A DNA stretch of 63,070 nt from Pluralibacter gergoviae ATCC 33028 = NBRC 105706 (lineage in GTDB: Bacteria > Pseudomonadota > Gammaproteobacteria > Enterobacterales > Enterobacteriaceae): contig NZ_BCZS01000025.1 in NCBI RefSeq assembly GCF_001598855.1, positions 1 through 63,070 of the forward strand, in the 5' to 3' direction. Positions 50,582 to 59,282 of this stretch are shown piece after piece. A program made the translations under genes and the position numbers. Under the pieces are notes generated by a model. It did not search any database. It saw only the letters and a program-made list of their open reading frames with translations, and had not been told where the DNA came from. Position 1 is the stretch's first letter, and every line of letters starts with the position of its first letter.

Positions 50582-51354
50582 TAGTCGCCGTGGCGGTAGT
50601 CCCAGCTGTTGAAGCTTTCGGCCAGCCGGGCCATGATCTTGTCCACGTCCAGCCCCTTGCGGATCAGTACCGGGCAGGGCGTTACCTTGCGCTGGCCCTG
50701 CTGCTCCGGCACCAGTTTGCCTTCGCTATCCACCATCGAGACCATCACGCCCTGCTCGTAGCGCGATTCGGCGCTTTTGCCCGCCTGAATGGAGGCCACG
50801 TAGTCGTTGGCGCTGATGATTAAGTCCGCCCGCGATTCGATGCGCTCGCCGATGCCCTCAACCAGCCCGCGGTTGCCCTTGCCGGACGGGTTCGCCGAGC
50901 TGGCGAAGGCGAACTTGCGGTGCTTATCCCACAGCTCGGCGGCGAGCATTTCGCCGGGCTTGCCGAATTTGATAACGAAGCAGCTGGTCCGGCGGCCGTC
51001 CATCATCAGTTCCTTCAGGCCGTCGTCCGGCAGCCGGTCAAGGGCCTCTTTTTTCCACGGCAGGATACAGCCGAGCAGAATATCGGCGTCCCAGTGCGCC
51101 CGGTAAAAGGCCTCAATCTCCGGATTGAGCTGCGCCAGGGAGGTTAACTGTTCCATACTGCCGCACAGCACCACGCCGGGTTTGTTGCGGTTGCGCTGTT
51201 TGGCTTCAAACTTGCGCTCCAGGCCCTGCTTGTCCGAGGTCATGATGATGTAGCCGACCTTGGTCGGGCAGACGATCATCCCGCCCTCCGCGCTCAGTAT
51301 TTCCAGGGCCTCGGGCTGTACGGCTCCGTTCCAGTTAATTTTTTTGTTGCTCAT
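50575..51354 (-). CDS. Sua5/YciO/YrdC-family protein
   Basis: The 259-aa protein has the family start GGMIVCPTKVGYIIMTSDKQGLERKFEAKQRNRNKPGVVL, with the K-x-R type residues for ATP/bicarbonate binding, and the later SSANPSGKGN motif. TsaC makes threonylcarbamoyl-AMP for tRNA t6A, but cells normally carry tsaC elsewhere, and this protein has a longer divergent C-terminus (residues 200-259) without the Sua5 domain. It may be a paralogue with another carbamoylation-type or RNA-related role. Confidence in the fold is high, in the function low. Confidence 0.85.
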   Translation of the reverse strand: MSNKKINWNGAVQPEALEILSAEGGMIVCPTKVGYIIMTSDKQGLERKFEAKQRNRNKPGVVLCGSMEQLTSLAQLNPEIEAFYRAHWDADILLGCILPWKKEALDRLPDDGLKELMMDGRRTSCFVIKFGKPGEMLAAELWDKHRKFAFASSANPSGKGNRGLVEGIGERIESRADLIISANDYVASIQAGKSAESRYEQGVMVSMVDSEGKLVPEQQGQRKVTPCPVLIRKGLDVDKIMARLAESFNSWDYRHGDYY

Positions 51355-51482
51355 CGTTACGCTCGCGCATCAGGTTGGGTAGTAATGAGAATCATTAATC
51401 CTCATCACCTCCCGCGCAAAATATTGCTGCCAATCGGGCGTATTGTTCCGCTGCTGCAACAGTGGGCGTCTATCTCCCGCGG

Positions 51483-52415
51483 CTATTCCTCGCGCAGCAT
51501 GCGGGTAAACAGTTCGACAAACGCGCTGACCTTCGCCGGGCGATAGCTGGTGGTCGGATAGACGATATAGATATCCGCCGCCGGCAGCCGCCAGTCGGGC
51601 AGCACCTCGAACAGGCGGCCCGCCTCAATATCACCGGCCACCACGTAATCCGGCAGCACGGCAACGCCGCCGCCCGCCAGGGCGGCGCGGTGAACCGCCA
51701 GCGTGGCGTTGAACTGCATACTGCTCCGCAGCGAAACCACCTGCGTCGCGCCGTCCGGGCGCGAGAAGCTGAACCGGGCCGGCTCCTTGAGCGCGGTATT
51801 GGCAATCAGCGGCGCGGCGTGCAGATCGGCGGGAACCTTGATGCCGGCGAGTCGCGGCGCCAGCCCGGTGGCGGCCACCAGCTTCTGGGCAAAGGTGCCG
51901 ATTTTCCGTCCCTGCAGGTGGGACTCGGTCAGCCAGCCCATGCGTACCGAGAGATCGAACTGGCTGGCGTTGATATCCTGAATTGAATCGCTGAAGCTGA
52001 CCTCCACGGTGCAGTCCTGATACTGGGCCGTAAAGCGGGCAAGGGCCGGAACGATAACCTCAATGCCGTAGTCATAGGGTGCCGTCAGGCGCAGCGCGCC
52101 GGAAGGTTTGCCCGACGATTCGGTCAGCTCGCCGAAGGCGTTTTCCGCCTCCTTGAGAATACGCACGCAGCGGCGATAGAAGGCTTCGCCCGCCTCGGTG
52201 AGCCGCACCCGCCGCGTGGTGCGGATCAGCAGAGCGATATTAAAATCGGCCTCCAGGCGGGCCACCTGCTGGCTGACGACCGCCTTAGTGATGCCCAGCC
52301 GCCCGGCGGCGGCGGTAAAGGAGCCGGCCTCGACCACCGCCGTAAAGTAGACGATGCGGTTGAGGCTGAAGCCTTCAAGGGCGGCGAAGCTGTCGACATT
52401 GTTTATATTTTCCAT
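51483..52415 (-). CDS. LysR-family transcriptional regulator divergent from the MBL-fold lipoprotein
   Basis: The 310-aa protein has HTH in residues about 15-75 (FTAVVEAGSFTAAAGRLGITKAVVSQQVARLEADFNIALLIRTTRRVRLTEAG) and the usual effector domain. It is transcribed divergently from the metallo-beta-lactamase-fold gene across a 98-bp gap, the classic arrangement in which a LysR protein controls its neighbour. The gap contains a short AT-rich near-palindrome ATACTGTAT-GTTCGT-ATTGTAT. Confidence 0.9.
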   Translation of the reverse strand: MENINNVDSFAALEGFSLNRIVYFTAVVEAGSFTAAAGRLGITKAVVSQQVARLEADFNIALLIRTTRRVRLTEAGEAFYRRCVRILKEAENAFGELTESSGKPSGALRLTAPYDYGIEVIVPALARFTAQYQDCTVEVSFSDSIQDINASQFDLSVRMGWLTESHLQGRKIGTFAQKLVAATGLAPRLAGIKVPADLHAAPLIANTALKEPARFSFSRPDGATQVVSLRSSMQFNATLAVHRAALAGGGVAVLPDYVVAGDIEAGRLFEVLPDWRLPAADIYIVYPTTSYRPAKVSAFVELFTRMLREE

Positions 52416-52513
52416 ACTGTATGTTCGTATTGTATGCGTTTATCTGTCAATAGAGAGCTTCTATAGTCTCTGCACGCGATGCACATCATCGCCAATGAAC
52501 AAGGTAAACCAGG

Positions 52514-53437
52514 ATGAAACTCTCCCGATACGCGCTGCCCGCCTGCGTAATGACGCTGGCGGCGCTGGCGGCAGGCTGCCAGCATCACGATACCCGTCAC
52601 GCTGCCGTACCCGCCGCGCAGGCGCAGCAGCAGGCGCTGACCGCGTCGGTCTTTAACCCCGGCGAAGCCGCAATCTTTGCGGTCTCTTCGGTGCTGGTTG
52701 AAGGCAGCCGCGACGCGGTGCTGATTGACGCCCAGTTCTCCGCCGCCGAGGCGCAGAAGCTGGTTAATAAAATTAAGGCCTCCGGCAAGCGCCTGACCGC
52801 GATTTATATCAGCCACGGCGATCCGGATTTCTACTTCGGGCTGGATACGCTGCACGCCGCCTTCCCGGAGGCGAAGATTGTCGCCACGCCGCAGACCATT
52901 GCCCATATTGAGGCGACCAAAGACGAGAAGCTGAAAATCTGGGGCCCGCAGCTGGGGGCCAATGCGCCGAAATCCATCATCGTGCCGCAGCCGCTGATCG
53001 GCGATACCCTGATGCTGGAAGGCCAAGCGCTAAAGGTTATCGGCCTCAACGGCCCGACGCCGGATCGCACCTTCGTCTGGATCCCGTCGATCAGAACGGT
53101 AGCCGGCGGCGTGCCGGTCGCCTGGGGCGAACACGTCTGGATGGCGGATACTCAGACGGCGCAGTCGCACATCAACTGGCTGGCGACCCTGGGCGAAATG
53201 CGCGCCCTGTCGCCGCGCGCCGTGATCCCGGGGCATTTCGTCGGAGCGATGCCGGCTGGGCTGAAGGCGGTTGATTTTACCGCCCAGTATATTCACGCCT
53301 TTGATGAAGAAGCCGCGAAAGCGAAAAACGCCGCAGCGCTGAGCAACGCCATGAAAAAACGCTACCCCAACTTAGGCGGCGAAAGCTCGCTTGAGCTGAG
53401 CGCCAAAGTGGCGAAAGGCGAGATGGCCTGGAAATAA
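52514..53437 (+). CDS. metallo-beta-lactamase-fold lipoprotein
   Basis: The 307-aa protein has lipobox LAAGC (Cys22), so it is an exported lipoprotein. The MBL fold is recognised by SSVLVEGSRDAVLIDAQFS and a first metal motif ISHGDPDFYFGLD, in which the usual H-x-H-x-D-H is replaced by H-G-D-P-D. Later MADTQT and PGHFVGAMP give the other ligands. The motif change suggests altered metal binding; related proteins act on diverse esters or lactones. It is probably controlled by the divergent LysR regulator. Confidence 0.85.
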   Translation: MKLSRYALPACVMTLAALAAGCQHHDTRHAAVPAAQAQQQALTASVFNPGEAAIFAVSSVLVEGSRDAVLIDAQFSAAEAQKLVNKIKASGKRLTAIYISHGDPDFYFGLDTLHAAFPEAKIVATPQTIAHIEATKDEKLKIWGPQLGANAPKSIIVPQPLIGDTLMLEGQALKVIGLNGPTPDRTFVWIPSIRTVAGGVPVAWGEHVWMADTQTAQSHINWLATLGEMRALSPRAVIPGHFVGAMPAGLKAVDFTAQYIHAFDEEAAKAKNAAALSNAMKKRYPNLGGESSLELSAKVAKGEMAWK

Positions 53438-53477
53438 CCCTCTTTTGCTGATGCTGAATCGGCGCCAACACCAGCAG

Positions 53478-53506
53478 GAGGCCTCCCGACGGAGGCCTCT
53501 TTTTTT
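53478..53506 (+). terminator. terminator after the MBL-fold gene
   Basis: A 9-bp stem GAGGCCTCC / GGAGGCCTC with a CGAC loop is followed by seven T residues. Confidence 0.92.
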
Positions 53507-53570
53507 ACATTTGCACCACAGGAGAAGTTTGCGCCCGGTCACATTCGTTATTGGCCGGTTAAAAATACTT

Positions 53571-53747
53571 TGTGATACAACTCACACTTTGAACATAAAC
53601 CCTCTCAATACAAATGTGATACAAGTCACAACAATCAGCCTTTTCAGCCTGATGCCCGCTGAAAAATTAGCCGCCGCCGTGAAAAAATGTGATCTGAATC
53701 ACTATAAATAGTCACTTCACACACACATAACCGTGATGTTCGTCACA
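53571..53747. promoter_or_regulatory. cluster of four CRP-type sites upstream of mtlA
   Basis: TGTGA-N6-TCACA occurs at 53571-53586 and 53615-53630 (both perfect), with TGTGA-N6-TCACT at 53688-53703 and CGTGA-N6-TCACA at 53732-53747. The sites lie 140-317 bp before the mtlA start. E. coli mtlA also has several CRP sites. The rest of this 450-bp gap (53438-53887) is AT-rich, with the preceding terminator and a long leader, and has no gene. Confidence 0.85.
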
Positions 53748-53887
53748 TAAAATCCCGCCATCTGGACAGCCTCTCCTTTCAGTGCCAGATTCCAGATCAT
53801 TAACAACATCTGGCTTCCTCTGCCACCCATTAACAACAAACCTCGGGCCTCCGGCCTCGCGATAGCAAACATAAGAAGGGGTGTTTT

Positions 53888-55804
53888 ATGTCATCCGATA
53901 TCAAGATCAGAGTGCAAAGCTTTGGTCGCTTCCTCAGCAATATGGTGATGCCGAATATCGGCGCCTTTATCGCATGGGGGATTATCACTGCGCTGTTTAT
54001 TCCGACCGGATGGTTGCCGAACGAGACGCTGGCGAAGCTGGTCGGGCCGATGATCACCTATCTGCTGCCGCTGCTGATCGGCTATACCGGCGGTAAGCTG
54101 GTGGGCGGCGAGCGCGGCGGCGTGGTCGGGGCCATCACCACCATGGGCGTGATCGTCGGCGCCGATATGCCGATGTTCCTCGGCTCAATGATCGCCGGCC
54201 CGCTGGGCGGCTACTGCATTAAGAAGTTTGACGCCGCCGTTGACGGTAAGATCAAATCCGGCTTCGAAATGCTGGTGAATAACTTCTCCGCCGGCATTAT
54301 CGGCATGATCCTCGCCATTCTGGCGTTCCTCGGCATTGGTCCGGCGGTAGAGGTGCTGTCCCACATTCTGGCGTCGGGCGTTAACTTCATGGTCGCCCAC
54401 GACATGCTGCCGCTGGCGTCTATCTTTGTTGAGCCGGCGAAAATCCTGTTCCTCAACAACGCCATCAACCACGGCATCTTCTCGCCGCTGGGCATTCAGC
54501 AGTCGCACGATCTCGGCAAGTCCATCTTCTTCCTGATTGAAGCTAACCCGGGTCCGGGCATGGGCGTTCTGCTGGCCTACATGTTCTTCGGCCGCGGCAG
54601 CGCTAAGCAGTCTGCGGGCGGCGCGGCGATCATCCACTTCCTCGGCGGTATTCACGAAATCTACTTCCCGTACGTGCTGATGAACCCGCGCCTGATCCTC
54701 GCGGTGATCCTCGGCGGCATGACCGGCGTGTTTACCCTGACCATCCTCAACGGCGGCCTGGTCTCTCCGGCTTCTCCGGGTTCCATCCTGGCGGTGCTGG
54801 CAATGACGCCGAAGGGCGCCTACTTCGCTAATATCACGGCTATCGTAGCGGCCACCGCCGTCTCCTTTATCGTCTCCGCCATTCTGCTGAAAACCAGCAA
54901 AGTGAAAGAAGAGGACGACATTGACGCCGCCACCCGCCGTATGCAGGACATGAAGGCGCAGTCCAAAGGCGCAGCGGCTCCGCAGGCTTCCGGCGACGTG
55001 ACCGGCGACCTGAGCCACGTGCGCAAAATCATCGTCGCCTGCGATGCGGGCATGGGCTCCAGCGCAATGGGCGCGGGCGTGCTGCGCAAGAAGGTGCAGG
55101 ACGCGGGCCTGAGTCATATTTCCGTGACCAACAGCGCCATCAACAACCTGCCGCCGGACGTGGACCTGGTGATCACTCACCGCGATCTGACCGAGCGCGC
55201 GATGCGCCAGGTGCCGCAGGCCCAGCACATCTCGCTGACTAACTTCCTCGATAGCGGTCTGTACACCGGCCTCACCGAACGCCTGGCAGCCGCCCAGCGC
55301 CACGGCGATAACGAAGTGAAGGTGCGCGAGAACCTGAAAGACAGCTTCGACGAAAGCAACACCCACCTGTTTACGCCGGGCCCGGAAAACATCTTCCTCG
55401 GCTGCAAGGCCTTCAGTAAGGAAGAGGCGATCCGCTTTGCCGGCGAGCAGCTGGTGAAGGGCGGCTACGTCGAGCCGGAGTACGTCGACGCCATGCTGGC
55501 GCGCGAACAGCTGACCTCCACCTACCTCGGTGAATCCATCGCAGTGCCGCACGGCACCATCGAGGCCAAGGACCGGGTGCTGAAGACCGGCATCGTCTTC
55601 TGCCAGTACCCGGACGGCGTGCGCTTCGGCGATGAGCCGGACGACATTGCCCGCCTGGTGATCGGCATCGCGGCGCGCAACAACGAGCACATCCACGTGA
55701 TCGCGGCGCTGACCAACGCGCTGGACGACGAGTCGGTTATCGAGCGCCTGGCGACGACCCACAGCGTCACCGAAGTGCTGGATCTGATCGTCCCGAAACA
55801 GTAA
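53888..55804 (+). CDS. mtlA: mannitol-specific PTS transporter subunit IICBA
   Basis: This protein takes up and phosphorylates D-mannitol to mannitol 1-phosphate. The 638-aa protein (E. coli 637) has a membrane EIIC domain (about 1-340), EIIB with phosphorylation Cys385 in VACDAGMGSSAMG, and EIIA (about 495-638) with His555 in AVPHGTIEA. GAAGGGG lies upstream of the ATG. It is the first gene of mtlADR. Confidence 0.98.
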   Translation: MSSDIKIRVQSFGRFLSNMVMPNIGAFIAWGIITALFIPTGWLPNETLAKLVGPMITYLLPLLIGYTGGKLVGGERGGVVGAITTMGVIVGADMPMFLGSMIAGPLGGYCIKKFDAAVDGKIKSGFEMLVNNFSAGIIGMILAILAFLGIGPAVEVLSHILASGVNFMVAHDMLPLASIFVEPAKILFLNNAINHGIFSPLGIQQSHDLGKSIFFLIEANPGPGMGVLLAYMFFGRGSAKQSAGGAAIIHFLGGIHEIYFPYVLMNPRLILAVILGGMTGVFTLTILNGGLVSPASPGSILAVLAMTPKGAYFANITAIVAATAVSFIVSAILLKTSKVKEEDDIDAATRRMQDMKAQSKGAAAPQASGDVTGDLSHVRKIIVACDAGMGSSAMGAGVLRKKVQDAGLSHISVTNSAINNLPPDVDLVITHRDLTERAMRQVPQAQHISLTNFLDSGLYTGLTERLAAAQRHGDNEVKVRENLKDSFDESNTHLFTPGPENIFLGCKAFSKEEAIRFAGEQLVKGGYVEPEYVDAMLAREQLTSTYLGESIAVPHGTIEAKDRVLKTGIVFCQYPDGVRFGDEPDDIARLVIGIAARNNEHIHVIAALTNALDDESVIERLATTHSVTEVLDLIVPKQ

Positions 55805-55813
55805 CACAACCCT

Positions 55814-55859
55814 CCCTCTCCCGCCGGGAGAGGGTTTGGGTGAGGGGAACGCCTCACCC
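55814..55859. repeat. REP-like double hairpin between mtlA and mtlD
   Basis: A stem CCCTCTCCC / GGGAGAGGG with a GCC loop (55814-55834) is followed by GGGTGAGG / CCTCACCC with a 6-nt loop (55838-55859). It belongs to the same style as the element after ghrB. At this place it may shield the mtlA mRNA 3' end and set a different level of mtlD. Confidence 0.7.
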
Positions 55860-55896
55860 CAGCCCTCTCGGGTCCCAACATTGAAAGGTAATGATG

Positions 55897-57045
55897 ATGA
55901 AAGCTCTCCACTTTGGCGCAGGTAATATCGGACGCGGCTTTATTGGCAAACTGCTGGCCGACGCGGGCATCGCCCTGACGTTCGCCGACGTTAATCAGGT
56001 GGTGCTCGACGCCCTCAACCAGCGCGGCAGCTATCAGGTACACGTGGTAGGCGAAAACGAGCAGGTCGAAACCGTTTCCGGCGTGTCCGCCGTCAGCAGC
56101 ATCGGCGAGGAGGTTATCGACCTGATTGCCAGCGTTGATCTGATCACCACCGCCGTCGGCCCGGTCGTGCTGGAGCGCATCGCCCCGGCGATCGCCAAAG
56201 GGCTGCACAAGCGCAGAGCCGCGGGCAACGATGCGCCGCTGAACATTATCGCCTGCGAGAACATGGTGCGCGGCACCACCCAGTTGAAGGATCACGTCAC
56301 CGCCGCGCTGGCAGAAGAGGACAGAGCGTGGGTCGTCGAGCACGTGGGCTTCGTCGACTCCGCCGTTGACCGCATCGTGCCGCCATCGGCCTCCGCCAGC
56401 GGCGATCCGCTGGCGGTTACCGTCGAAACCTTCAGCGAGTGGATCGTCGATAAAACCCAGTTCAAAGGCCCGCTGCCGGCCATCCCGGGCATGGAGTTAA
56501 CCGACAACCTGATGGCGTTTGTTGAGCGGAAACTCTTCACCCTGAACACCGGTCATGCTATAACCGCCTACCTCGGGAAACAGGCGGGCCTGCAAACCAT
56601 TCGCGATGCCATCCTCAACGCGGAGATCCGCGCGGTGGTAAAAGGCGCGATGGAAGAGAGCGGCGCGGTGCTGATTAAGCGCTACGGTTTTGAGCCGGAC
56701 AAGCACGCCGCCTACATCGAGAAGATCCTCGGCCGCTTTGAGAACCCGTTCCTGAAAGATGACGTTGAGCGCGTGGGCCGCCAGCCGCTGCGCAAGCTGA
56801 GCGCCGGCGACCGCCTGATCAAGCCGCTGCTCGGCACCCTGGAATACGGCCTGCCGCACGCCAACCTGATTAAGGGCATCGCCGCCGCCATGCACTATCG
56901 CAGCGCGGAAGATCCGCAGGCGCAGGAGCTGGAAGTGCTGATTAACGCCGAAGGGCCGCAGACGGCGCTGGCGCAGATCTCCGGGCTGGACGCCGCCAGC
57001 GAGCCGGTTATTGAAGCCGTAAACGTCTATAACGCAACGAAATGA
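55897..57045 (+). CDS. mtlD: mannitol-1-phosphate 5-dehydrogenase
   Basis: This enzyme oxidises mannitol 1-phosphate to fructose 6-phosphate with NAD. The 382-aa protein has the same length as E. coli MtlD. NAD motif is [16 protein letters not shown], and the catalytic Lys region is [23 protein letters not shown]. Three ATG codons stand in tandem (55891, 55894, 55897); the third has the best distance to AAAGG and gives [10 protein letters not shown] as in E. coli. It overlaps mtlR by 4 bp. Confidence 0.97.
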   Translation: MKALHFGAGNIGRGFIGKLLADAGIALTFADVNQVVLDALNQRGSYQVHVVGENEQVETVSGVSAVSSIGEEVIDLIASVDLITTAVGPVVLERIAPAIAKGLHKRRAAGNDAPLNIIACENMVRGTTQLKDHVTAALAEEDRAWVVEHVGFVDSAVDRIVPPSASASGDPLAVTVETFSEWIVDKTQFKGPLPAIPGMELTDNLMAFVERKLFTLNTGHAITAYLGKQAGLQTIRDAILNAEIRAVVKGAMEESGAVLIKRYGFEPDKHAAYIEKILGRFENPFLKDDVERVGRQPLRKLSAGDRLIKPLLGTLEYGLPHANLIKGIAAAMHYRSAEDPQAQELEVLINAEGPQTALAQISGLDAASEPVIEAVNVYNATK

Positions 57046-57641
57046 TGCTGGATCCGGTGCTGCTCCCGGAGCAGCATCTTAATAACAGATTGTCAGATAT
57101 GCAGGCAATAATGGAACAAACCCAGGCCTTTGAAAATCGGGTGCTTGAGCGTCTGAATGCTGGCAAAAACGTCCGCAGCTTTTTGATTGCCGCCGTCGAA
57201 CTGCTCACCGAGGCGGTAAATGTACTGGTGCTGCAGGTGTTTCGCAAAGATGATTACGCGGTGAAATATGCCGTGGAGCCGCTGCTGGACGGCGAAGGGC
57301 CGCTGGGCAATCTTTCGGTGCGGCTCAAGCTTATCTACGGCCTGGGGGTCATCACCCGGGCCGAGTATGAGGATGCCGAGCTGCTGATGGCCCTGCGCGA
57401 AGAGCTCAACCACGACGGCAGCGAGTACGCCTTCACCGATGATGAAATTCTCGGCCCCTTCGCCGAGCTGCACTGCGTTGACGCCCTGCCGCCGCAGCCC
57501 CCGTTCGATACCAGCGACGCCGATCTCTACGCCATGCAGCAGCAGCGCTACCAGCAGGTCGTGCGCTCCACCATGGTGCTCTCCCTGACGGAGCTTATCT
57601 CGCGCATCAGTCTGAAAAAGGCGTTTCAGAAGTCGCGATAA
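57042..57641 (+). CDS. mtlR: mannitol operon repressor MtlR
   Basis: The 199-aa protein (E. coli 195) is an all-helical MtlR-fold repressor with no classical DNA-binding motif. The conserved core [35 protein letters not shown] is intact. It starts within the mtlD stop (ATGA). Its 3' end overlaps the end of the convergent LysR gene by 35 bp. Confidence 0.95.
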   Translation: MMLDPVLLPEQHLNNRLSDMQAIMEQTQAFENRVLERLNAGKNVRSFLIAAVELLTEAVNVLVLQVFRKDDYAVKYAVEPLLDGEGPLGNLSVRLKLIYGLGVITRAEYEDAELLMALREELNHDGSEYAFTDDEILGPFAELHCVDALPPQPPFDTSDADLYAMQQQRYQQVVRSTMVLSLTELISRISLKKAFQKSR

Positions 57642-58518
57642 GCTCCTTCACGTAGCGAACAAACCCCTTCAGCGCGCCGTTCCTGGCGTGGCGTTTCCAG
57701 CACAGCGTTAGCGTGGTCGTTGCCTGCGCATCCTGCAAGGTGCTGTAACCCACATCTGACATCAGCATTGCCCGCTGCGTCTCGGGCACCAGCGCCGCGC
57801 CCATGCCAATCGCCACCAGCCCCGTCGCCACCGCGACGTCGCGGGTATACTGAATCGGCTGCGGCACGAACCCGGCCCGCTCGCAGGCGCTGAGCGCCGA
57901 CCAGCCCAGCCCGGTTCCCGGCGGATCGTCCTGAATCAGAAACGGCATCTTTGCAAGCTCAGCGAGGGCTATCTGCGATTGACCGGCCAGCGGATGCCCC
58001 TGCGGCAGCACCGCGATAAGCGGCCGGGTGGCGATATCCAGATACTCCAGCTCCGGGGAGTGCGGCACCGGCGAGCGCACCAGGCCAATATCCAGATGGT
58101 CGCTCACCAGCTGCGCAAGCTGGCGGGTGACGTTGTGCTCCTCGATAATAATCTCGGTTTCTGGCTGGCGCGCCCGGTAGCCGTTGATCAGTAGGGTCAT
58201 CGCCGGGTCGAGGATCGACGAGCCGACGTAGCCCAGGCGGATGCGCCCGCGAAAGCCCTGGCGCAGGCTGCGGGCGCTGTCGCTGAATTTTTCATAGTGG
58301 CTGATGGCGCTTCTGGCCTCTTCGGCCAGCTGTTCGCCTTCAAACGTCAGCGCCACGTGGCGCTTATCGCGGGTAAACAGCGGAACGCCCAGCGCCTCTT
58401 CAAGCACTTTAATATGCTGGCTCAGCGCCGGCTGGGCGATGTTCAGCCGCGCGGCGGCCCGTCCAAAATGCAGCTCTTCCGCCAGGACCGCAAACGAGCG
58501 CAGGTGTCGATATTCCAC
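57607..58518 (-). CDS. LysR-family transcriptional regulator (CatM/BenM-like branch)
   Basis: The 303-aa protein starts at GTG 58518, giving MEYRHLRSFAVLAEELHFGRAAARLNIAQPALSQHIKVLEEALG, the canonical start of this branch. AGAGAG lies 7 nt upstream, whereas the longer TTG-initiated frame has no ribosome site. The effector domain follows to the end. No aromatic catabolic genes are adjacent, so its target is unknown. E. coli has the small gene yibT here instead. Confidence 0.88.
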   Translation of the reverse strand: MEYRHLRSFAVLAEELHFGRAAARLNIAQPALSQHIKVLEEALGVPLFTRDKRHVALTFEGEQLAEEARSAISHYEKFSDSARSLRQGFRGRIRLGYVGSSILDPAMTLLINGYRARQPETEIIIEEHNVTRQLAQLVSDHLDIGLVRSPVPHSPELEYLDIATRPLIAVLPQGHPLAGQSQIALAELAKMPFLIQDDPPGTGLGWSALSACERAGFVPQPIQYTRDVAVATGLVAIGMGAALVPETQRAMLMSDVGYSTLQDAQATTTLTLCWKRHARNGALKGFVRYVKELIATSETPFSD

Positions 58519-58636
58519 GGCAAACTCTCTCTGGTTCAACCATAATTCTTCAGGAGCGGTCGGCAAAAACGCTGTCCGTCACCGCCCGCAGCGCATACTA
58601 TAGAGCACTGATACACACTGATGACAAAGCCTGAAC

Positions 58637-58999
58637 ATGAAAGAAGTTGAAAAAAACGAAATTAAGCGCCTGAGCGACCGTCTCGACGCCATCCGCCGCC
58701 AGCAGGCCGACCTGCCGCTGGTTGACGCCGCCGATAAGTACGCCGAGCTTGAACAAGAGCAGGCCACTGTCGAAGCGGAAATCGCCCGCCTGCGCGAGGT
58801 GCAGAGCCAGAAGCTGAGCAAAGAGGCGCAGAAGCTGGTCGCCATGCCGTTTCGCCGCGCCATTACCAAAAAAGAGCAGGCCGACATGGGCAAGCTGAAG
58901 AAAAGCGTGCGCGGCCTGGTGGTGGTGCATCCGATGACCGCCCTCGGTCGCGAGATGGGCCTGAAAGAGATGACGGGGTTTGCGAAGAGCAAGTTCTGA
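58637..58999 (+). CDS. yibL: DUF2810 ribosome-associated protein YibL
   Basis: The 120-aa protein has the same length as E. coli YibL. The N-terminal half is a charged coiled coil (residues 1-65, [22 protein letters not shown]). The C-terminal part has [32 protein letters not shown]. coli YibL has been found with ribosomes; the exact role is unknown. Confidence 0.93.
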   Translation: MKEVEKNEIKRLSDRLDAIRRQQADLPLVDAADKYAELEQEQATVEAEIARLREVQSQKLSKEAQKLVAMPFRRAITKKEQADMGKLKKSVRGLVVVHPMTALGREMGLKEMTGFAKSKF

Positions 59000-59014
59000 T
59001 CGCCTTCTCTCCCC

Positions 59015-59048
59015 GCGGCGGCCCTCTTCAACGAAGAGGGTACGCCGC
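59015..59048 (+). terminator. terminator-like hairpin after yibL
   Basis: An interrupted stem GCGGCG-CCCTCTTC / GAAGAGGG-CGCCGC with a 3-nt loop lies 15 bp after the yibL stop. There is no T run after it. Confidence 0.4.
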
Positions 59049-59197
59049 ACCCTCTGTTCACCGCCGTAAAAGTGGTCCAACCAACTCTCACTAAATCCCT
59101 CTTCTCCTCACAGAACCACAATTCTGCGCAACAGACACATTGCTAAACAGCAACATCTGATTAACCATTCGTTGTCATTAACCCTACACTACAACAC

Positions 59198-59268
59198 TGG
59201 CAGGACCAATCTTACAAATACGCTTCCGGGAGATGAGCACAGACTCATCCCGCGTACTTATTGGTCCT
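59198..59268. promoter_or_regulatory. LldR-type operator half sites upstream of lldP
   Basis: TGGCAGGACCA (59198-59208) and an inverted repeat AGGACCAAT (59202-59210) / ATTGGTCCT (59260-59268) flank a segment with a second inverted repeat GATGAG / CTCATC. The TTGGT/ACCAA cores fit FadR-type GntR regulators such as LldR, which binds two operators around the lldP promoter in E. coli; here the downstream site sits 15 bp before the start codon. Confidence 0.5.
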
Positions 59269-59282
59269 GAGGAGAGAGATGC

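Noticed and set aside
54185-55807. 540-codon frame opposite mtlA
   Set aside because: Antisense shadow of a strongly conserved gene, with His/Arg-rich composition typical of such frames.
53888-57641. Frameshift or split in mtlADR
   Set aside because: All three frames are complete, and the repeat between mtlA and mtlD is intergenic.
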